Source of the DNA: Persicitalea sp038235275
Lineage (GTDB): Bacteria; Bacteroidota; Bacteroidia; Cytophagales; Spirosomataceae
Direction: 5' to 3'
Length of the DNA: 64,000 nucleotides
NCBI GenBank assembly: GCA_038235275.1
Contig: JBBSUC010000013.1
Coordinates: 48,506-112,505 of the forward strand
The notes below the pieces were generated by a model, which saw only the letters and a program-made list of their open reading frames with translations, searched no databases and was not told the DNA's origin. This document shows positions 61,034-64,000 of this stretch, in pieces. The position numbers and the translations under genes were made by a program. Position 1 is the first letter of the stretch; every line of letters starts with the position of its first letter.

Positions 61034-62140
61034 ATGAAAGCATTGAAAATCATTGGAATAATCGTGGGCGTCCTCGTTCTGGCCTTCGCCGGATTGGCGG
61101 CTTACGCGTATTTCACTTATTTCAATTTCGAGGGAGATTACGTCGCCAACTTTATTGCCAAAAATCCGGATAAAAGCGCCCTGTACTGGATCCGCAACGA
61201 CAGCCTGGTCGCTGAGAAGAACCCCGACCGCAAAATGCCGCTGGCCAGTACAGTCAAAATAATTATCGCCATCGAGTTCGCCGAGCAGGTTTCTTCCGGC
61301 AAGATCAATCCGCAGGAAAAAGTGCCGCTGAGCGAGTTGTCGCGGTTCTACATCGCCGATACCGACGGCGGCGCGCATCCGGCCTGGCTGAAGCAGATGA
61401 AGGAAAAAAACTTGGTGGCGGACGGCACGGCTTCACTACTCGAAATCGCCAAAGGCATGATTCGCCACAGCAGCAACGCCAACACCGAGTACTTGATGTG
61501 GCGGCTGGGGCTGGCCCCCATCAACGCGGAACTGACCGAGCTGGGTCTGACGAAGCACGATTCGCTGTATCCTTTCGTGTCGGCGCTGTACGTTTGTTCG
61601 GAGGAAAACTCGGCCAAGGGCCTAAAATTGATGGGGATGGATATGTATAAAAAGAAAGCCCTGCAATACTTCGAGGTGCTGAAGATGGACACCACCATTA
61701 AAGAGAAATTCAACCGAGCCCAAGTCACTGCTTCCGTGCAGCGCGTATGGTCCGACCGTCTGCCTGGTAGCACGGTGCGCGAGTATGATGGCATTTTGCA
61801 AAAAATTCAGAACCGCACCTACTTCGATTCCACGACGCAACAAACCCTGGAAAAAATCATGGAATGGCCGATGGAAGCCTTTGACAGCAACCGAAAGAAG
61901 TACCAACATTTGGGCGCGAAGGGCGGCTCGACGGCATTTGTGCTAACTTACGCCCTCTACGCCACCGATAAAAACGGCGACCGCACCCGACTGACGTTCT
62001 TTTTTGACGACCTGACTACGGTTGAAAGCACATTCTTGCAATCTATGCTGAGTGGTTTTCAACAAAAGGTACTTTCTAGTGACGAAAAAGAAAGGCTGGA
62101 AATACTAAAAACCTTAGACACCCCGTCGCCCAACGACTAA
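61034..62140 (+). CDS. Class A beta-lactamase-like serine hydrolase
   Basis: 368 residues with an N-terminal membrane anchor or signal (residues 6-28). The active-site serine is in S72-T-V-K75, the SxxK motif (KMPLASTVKIIIA). SSN at 146-148 (RHSSNANTEYL) matches the SDN loop, and HLGAKGGSTAF holds the KTG-like triad as KGG. The fold is therefore that of class A beta-lactamases, but the Glu166 omega loop is not obvious and the third triad differs, so it is more likely a peptidase or esterase relative than a resistance enzyme. Confidence 0.8.
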   Translation: MKALKIIGIIVGVLVLAFAGLAAYAYFTYFNFEGDYVANFIAKNPDKSALYWIRNDSLVAEKNPDRKMPLASTVKIIIAIEFAEQVSSGKINPQEKVPLSELSRFYIADTDGGAHPAWLKQMKEKNLVADGTASLLEIAKGMIRHSSNANTEYLMWRLGLAPINAELTELGLTKHDSLYPFVSALYVCSEENSAKGLKLMGMDMYKKKALQYFEVLKMDTTIKEKFNRAQVTASVQRVWSDRLPGSTVREYDGILQKIQNRTYFDSTTQQTLEKIMEWPMEAFDSNRKKYQHLGAKGGSTAFVLTYALYATDKNGDRTRLTFFFDDLTTVESTFLQSMLSGFQQKVLSSDEKERLEILKTLDTPSPND

Positions 62141-62160
62141 CCTGATTTTACAAAAACTGC

Positions 62161-62688
62161 ATGAAATACCTTTTACTCCTGCCACTTCTAGGTTTGTCGC
62201 TCACTGCCTTTGCCCAATCCGAGGCGGCGCACTTGAAAGAATTACAGCAGAAATGGACCAACGCCAAAGCCTACACGATGGCTTTGGCCGAGTCGATGCC
62301 CGCCGAAAAATATGATTTCCGCCCGGTGGAAGGAGAAATGAGTTTCGCCGAGCAACTGACGCACCTTTCGTCGAACATGGTGTGGCTGTGTTCTGATTAT
62401 TTGACGACCACCAAGCCGCCACGCAGCCGGCAAGAAATCGAAGCCGATTCCAAAAAATCAAAAGCAGAGATACTGAAAGGCCTGGAAGAATCGCTGGACT
62501 ACGCCTCGGCCACTTTGAAAGGGTTTGACCCCAAGCAACTCAACGAAACCGTCAAGTTTTTCAGCGGCCCCTTGACCAAGCGGCAGATAATCAATTTGAT
62601 GAACGACCACCTGACCCACCACCGGGCCCAGGCTATCGTGTATCTAAGGCTGAATGGGGTGCTTCCGCCGAAGTATGTAGGGTGGTAA
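62161..62688 (+). CDS. DinB/YfiT-family protein, exported
   Basis: 175 residues with a signal peptide (MKYLLLLPLLGLSLTAFAQ). The mature four-helix bundle carries three His ligands in LTHLSSNMVW and the C-terminal DHLTHHRAQA, the metal site of the DinB superfamily. Many members act as thiol-dependent transferases; an exported member is less common and its role unknown. It lies 20 bp after the serine hydrolase gene, probably in one operon. Confidence 0.85.
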   Translation: MKYLLLLPLLGLSLTAFAQSEAAHLKELQQKWTNAKAYTMALAESMPAEKYDFRPVEGEMSFAEQLTHLSSNMVWLCSDYLTTTKPPRSRQEIEADSKKSKAEILKGLEESLDYASATLKGFDPKQLNETVKFFSGPLTKRQIINLMNDHLTHHRAQAIVYLRLNGVLPPKYVGW

Positions 62689-62854
62689 GAGGAAGGCACA
62701 AAGGGGGAAAGTTCCAAAATCACAAAGCTGCTGACGCCTAAACAAATAGTGGCTAACACAGATTTGTAATCGTTGCGGCGGCCGCTGCCGTTGGTTCACT
62801 TCGCGTTTGTAACGCGATCCAAGAAGAAATACTGCTAACTGTCTTATTGAACAA

Positions 62855-63580
62855 GTGAAAAAGATAATCGAAACTTCCGAAATATCGCGCCGCTACATCA
62901 TGGGAAACCAGGTTGTGGACGCTTTGAAATCCGTTACCATCTCGGTCAATAAGGGCGAGTACGTTGCCTTTATGGGACCGTCCGGCTCGGGAAAGTCCAC
63001 GCTGATGAACATCATCGGCTGTCTGGATACGCCGACTTCGGGTACTTATATCCTGAACAATAAAGATGTGAGCGACATGACGGAAAGCGAACTGGCCGAA
63101 ATCCGCAATAAGGAAATTGGCTTCGTATTCCAGACTTTCAACCTGCTGCCGCGCATTTCGTCGCTCGACAACGTGGCTCTGCCGCTCATTTACTCGGGTC
63201 TGAATAAGTCCGACCGCACCGAAAAGGCCAATCTGTCTCTCGTCAATGTCGGTCTGGGCGACCGGGGCCACCACCGCCCCAATGAACTCTCGGGCGGACA
63301 GCGGCAACGCGTGGCTATCGCCCGCGCCCTAGTCAACGACCCCAGTATCCTGCTCGCCGACGAACCCACGGGTAACCTCGACACCAAGACCTCCTACGAG
63401 ATCATGGACCTCTTTGACCAACTGCATAGCAAGGGAAATACCATTGTGATGGTGACGCACGAGGAGGACATCGCCCTGTACGCCCACCGCGTCATCCGCC
63501 TACGCGACGGCTTGGTAGAGTCGGACGAGGTGAATCCGAACCCGACGAAGGTGAAGCATATTTTGGCGCAGGAGGAGTAA
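62855..63580 (+). CDS. ABC transporter ATP-binding protein (MacB/LolD type)
   Basis: 241 residues from a GTG at 62855. Walker A GPSGSGKST, signature LSGGQRQRVAIARAL, Walker B ILLADEPTGNLD and the H-loop VTHEEDIALYAHR are all intact. The subfamily (LolD/MacB/FtsE-like) powers export of lipoproteins, peptides or toxins with an FtsX/MacB-like permease. No permease follows in the window: the next 420 bp are AT-rich and IS-related. The permease must lie elsewhere or have been separated. Confidence 0.93.
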   Translation: MKKIIETSEISRRYIMGNQVVDALKSVTISVNKGEYVAFMGPSGSGKSTLMNIIGCLDTPTSGTYILNNKDVSDMTESELAEIRNKEIGFVFQTFNLLPRISSLDNVALPLIYSGLNKSDRTEKANLSLVNVGLGDRGHHRPNELSGGQRQRVAIARALVNDPSILLADEPTGNLDTKTSYEIMDLFDQLHSKGNTIVMVTHEEDIALYAHRVIRLRDGLVESDEVNPNPTKVKHILAQEE

Positions 63581-63621
63581 TGGATAAGTAAGTCTTGCTC
63601 TGAAGAATGTTTTCCCCGATA

Positions 63622-63884
63622 CTAAGACGCACATAGTAGCACTTGGTCAAAAAAGGTTTTATAATATTCTGGAGAAATAGGCAAGTTATGTATGTTATGT
63701 CTCTGCCACTTCATTGTCACATCAATTGAATTTAAGCGTCCACTCAATATCGTATCGTATTCTACTGCACCTAAATTCGCTTGATGTTTGACCATTAAAT
63801 CAGAGTATAAATATTTAATATTTTTTTCCAGTAGTGCGTCATTAAAACAGATTTCAATAAGTAGACTTGTTGCAATATTATAAA
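63622..63884 (-). other. AT-rich open frame, possible truncated gene
   Basis: An open frame of about 88 codons here reads protein-like (ALLEKNIKYLYSDLMVK, NLGAVEYDTILSGRLNSIDV, NLPISPEYYKTFFDQV) and stops at 63622. No convincing start lies inside it; the only upstream candidate is a GTG at 63921 within the transposase fragment. GC is near one third, unlike its neighbours. It may be the 3' part of a host gene cut by the insertion sequence, or IS flank. Confidence 0.35.
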
Positions 63885-64000
63885 TCAATTCATTGAATAG
63901 AAATTCCAAAGGCCAGCACACACCTCCAAAGTGTCGTCATACTTCTCAAAATCGCGCATTCTCAAACGGTCTGAAGCAATTCGATAACGTTTTATTCGCC
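63885..64000 (-). mobile_element. Transposase C-terminal fragment (IS5-like), cut by the window edge
   Basis: The minus-strand frame entering from the right reads IKRYRIASDRLRMRDFEKY then DDTLEVCAGLWNFYSMN and stops at 63885. The pattern RxRxxxDRxR ... LEVCAGLWNF is that of C-termini of IS5-group DDE transposases. Only 38 codons are visible, so the family is tentative and the inverted repeat cannot be identified. Confidence 0.5.

Overview
The window looks like chromosome from a Bacteroidota bacterium, most likely order Cytophagales (Spirosoma/Dyadobacter type). The evidence is a SusC/SusD pair, the gliding lipoprotein GldH, many lipoprotein signals, and promoters of the Bacteroidota form TTTG-N19-21-TAnnTTTG ahead of the tRNA-Phe, GH20, susC and atpD genes. 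GC is about 50-55 percent over most of the window, clearly higher at 21.3-25.5 kb, and low at the extreme right. I see no phage, plasmid or CRISPR. Mobile DNA is limited to two transposase fragments, at 18.7 kb and at the right edge.

Left part (1-16.4 kb): the start of a GH20 lipoprotein; a very large lipoprotein joining a beta-propeller, HEAT repeats and cytochrome c; a cupin plus NmrA-type reductase pair divergent from an AraC regulator; a metallophosphoesterase; an outer-membrane barrel; recX; an OmpR-type response regulator; a lipoprotein and an AI-2E-type permease whose divergent start codons overlap; a LON-domain protein; gldH; a conserved small protein; a two-gene Fe-S (HdrD/CCG-like) redox module; and tRNA-Phe(GAA) with its own promoter and terminator.

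Middle (16.5-41.5 kb): a polysaccharide utilization locus. Nine minus-strand genes in tight series, susC to a GH92 lipoprotein (38763 down to 18988), encode SusC, SusD, an FG-GAP/ASPIC surface lipoprotein, a GH92 with an extra N-terminal domain, a six-hairpin glycosidase, a ROK sugar kinase, a mannose-6-phosphate isomerase, an MFS sugar porter and a second GH92. A GH20 hexosaminidase follows beyond a scar of GH92 and IS256 remnants. This fits capture of a mannose-rich glycan (N-glycan or mannan), outer-membrane import, demannosylation, mannose uptake, phosphorylation and isomerization to fructose-6-phosphate. A GntR/HutC regulator sits upstream. A palindromic half-site (ATATGT/ACATAT) overlaps the susC promoter and recurs at the promoter of a divergent operon made of an Nramp-like transporter without metal ligands, an SDR-like protein without the catalytic lysine, and a DHDPS-like aldolase. 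That operon is the best candidate here for an undescribed pathway.

Right part (44.9-64 kb): housekeeping genes (serS, aspartate kinase, ribH, a TPR membrane protein, pdhA, recF, atpD-atpC) and accessory ones. The accessory genes are a BlaI/M56 signalling pair with three identical-pattern operators and a coiled-coil in place of the usual sensor domain, an outer-membrane protein, an NAD(P)-binding protein, an 886-residue membrane/TPR protein, a class A-like serine hydrolase, a DinB protein and a LolD/MacB-type ATPase. The window ends in an IS-associated, AT-rich stretch. All calls come from reading the sequence; no database search was run.
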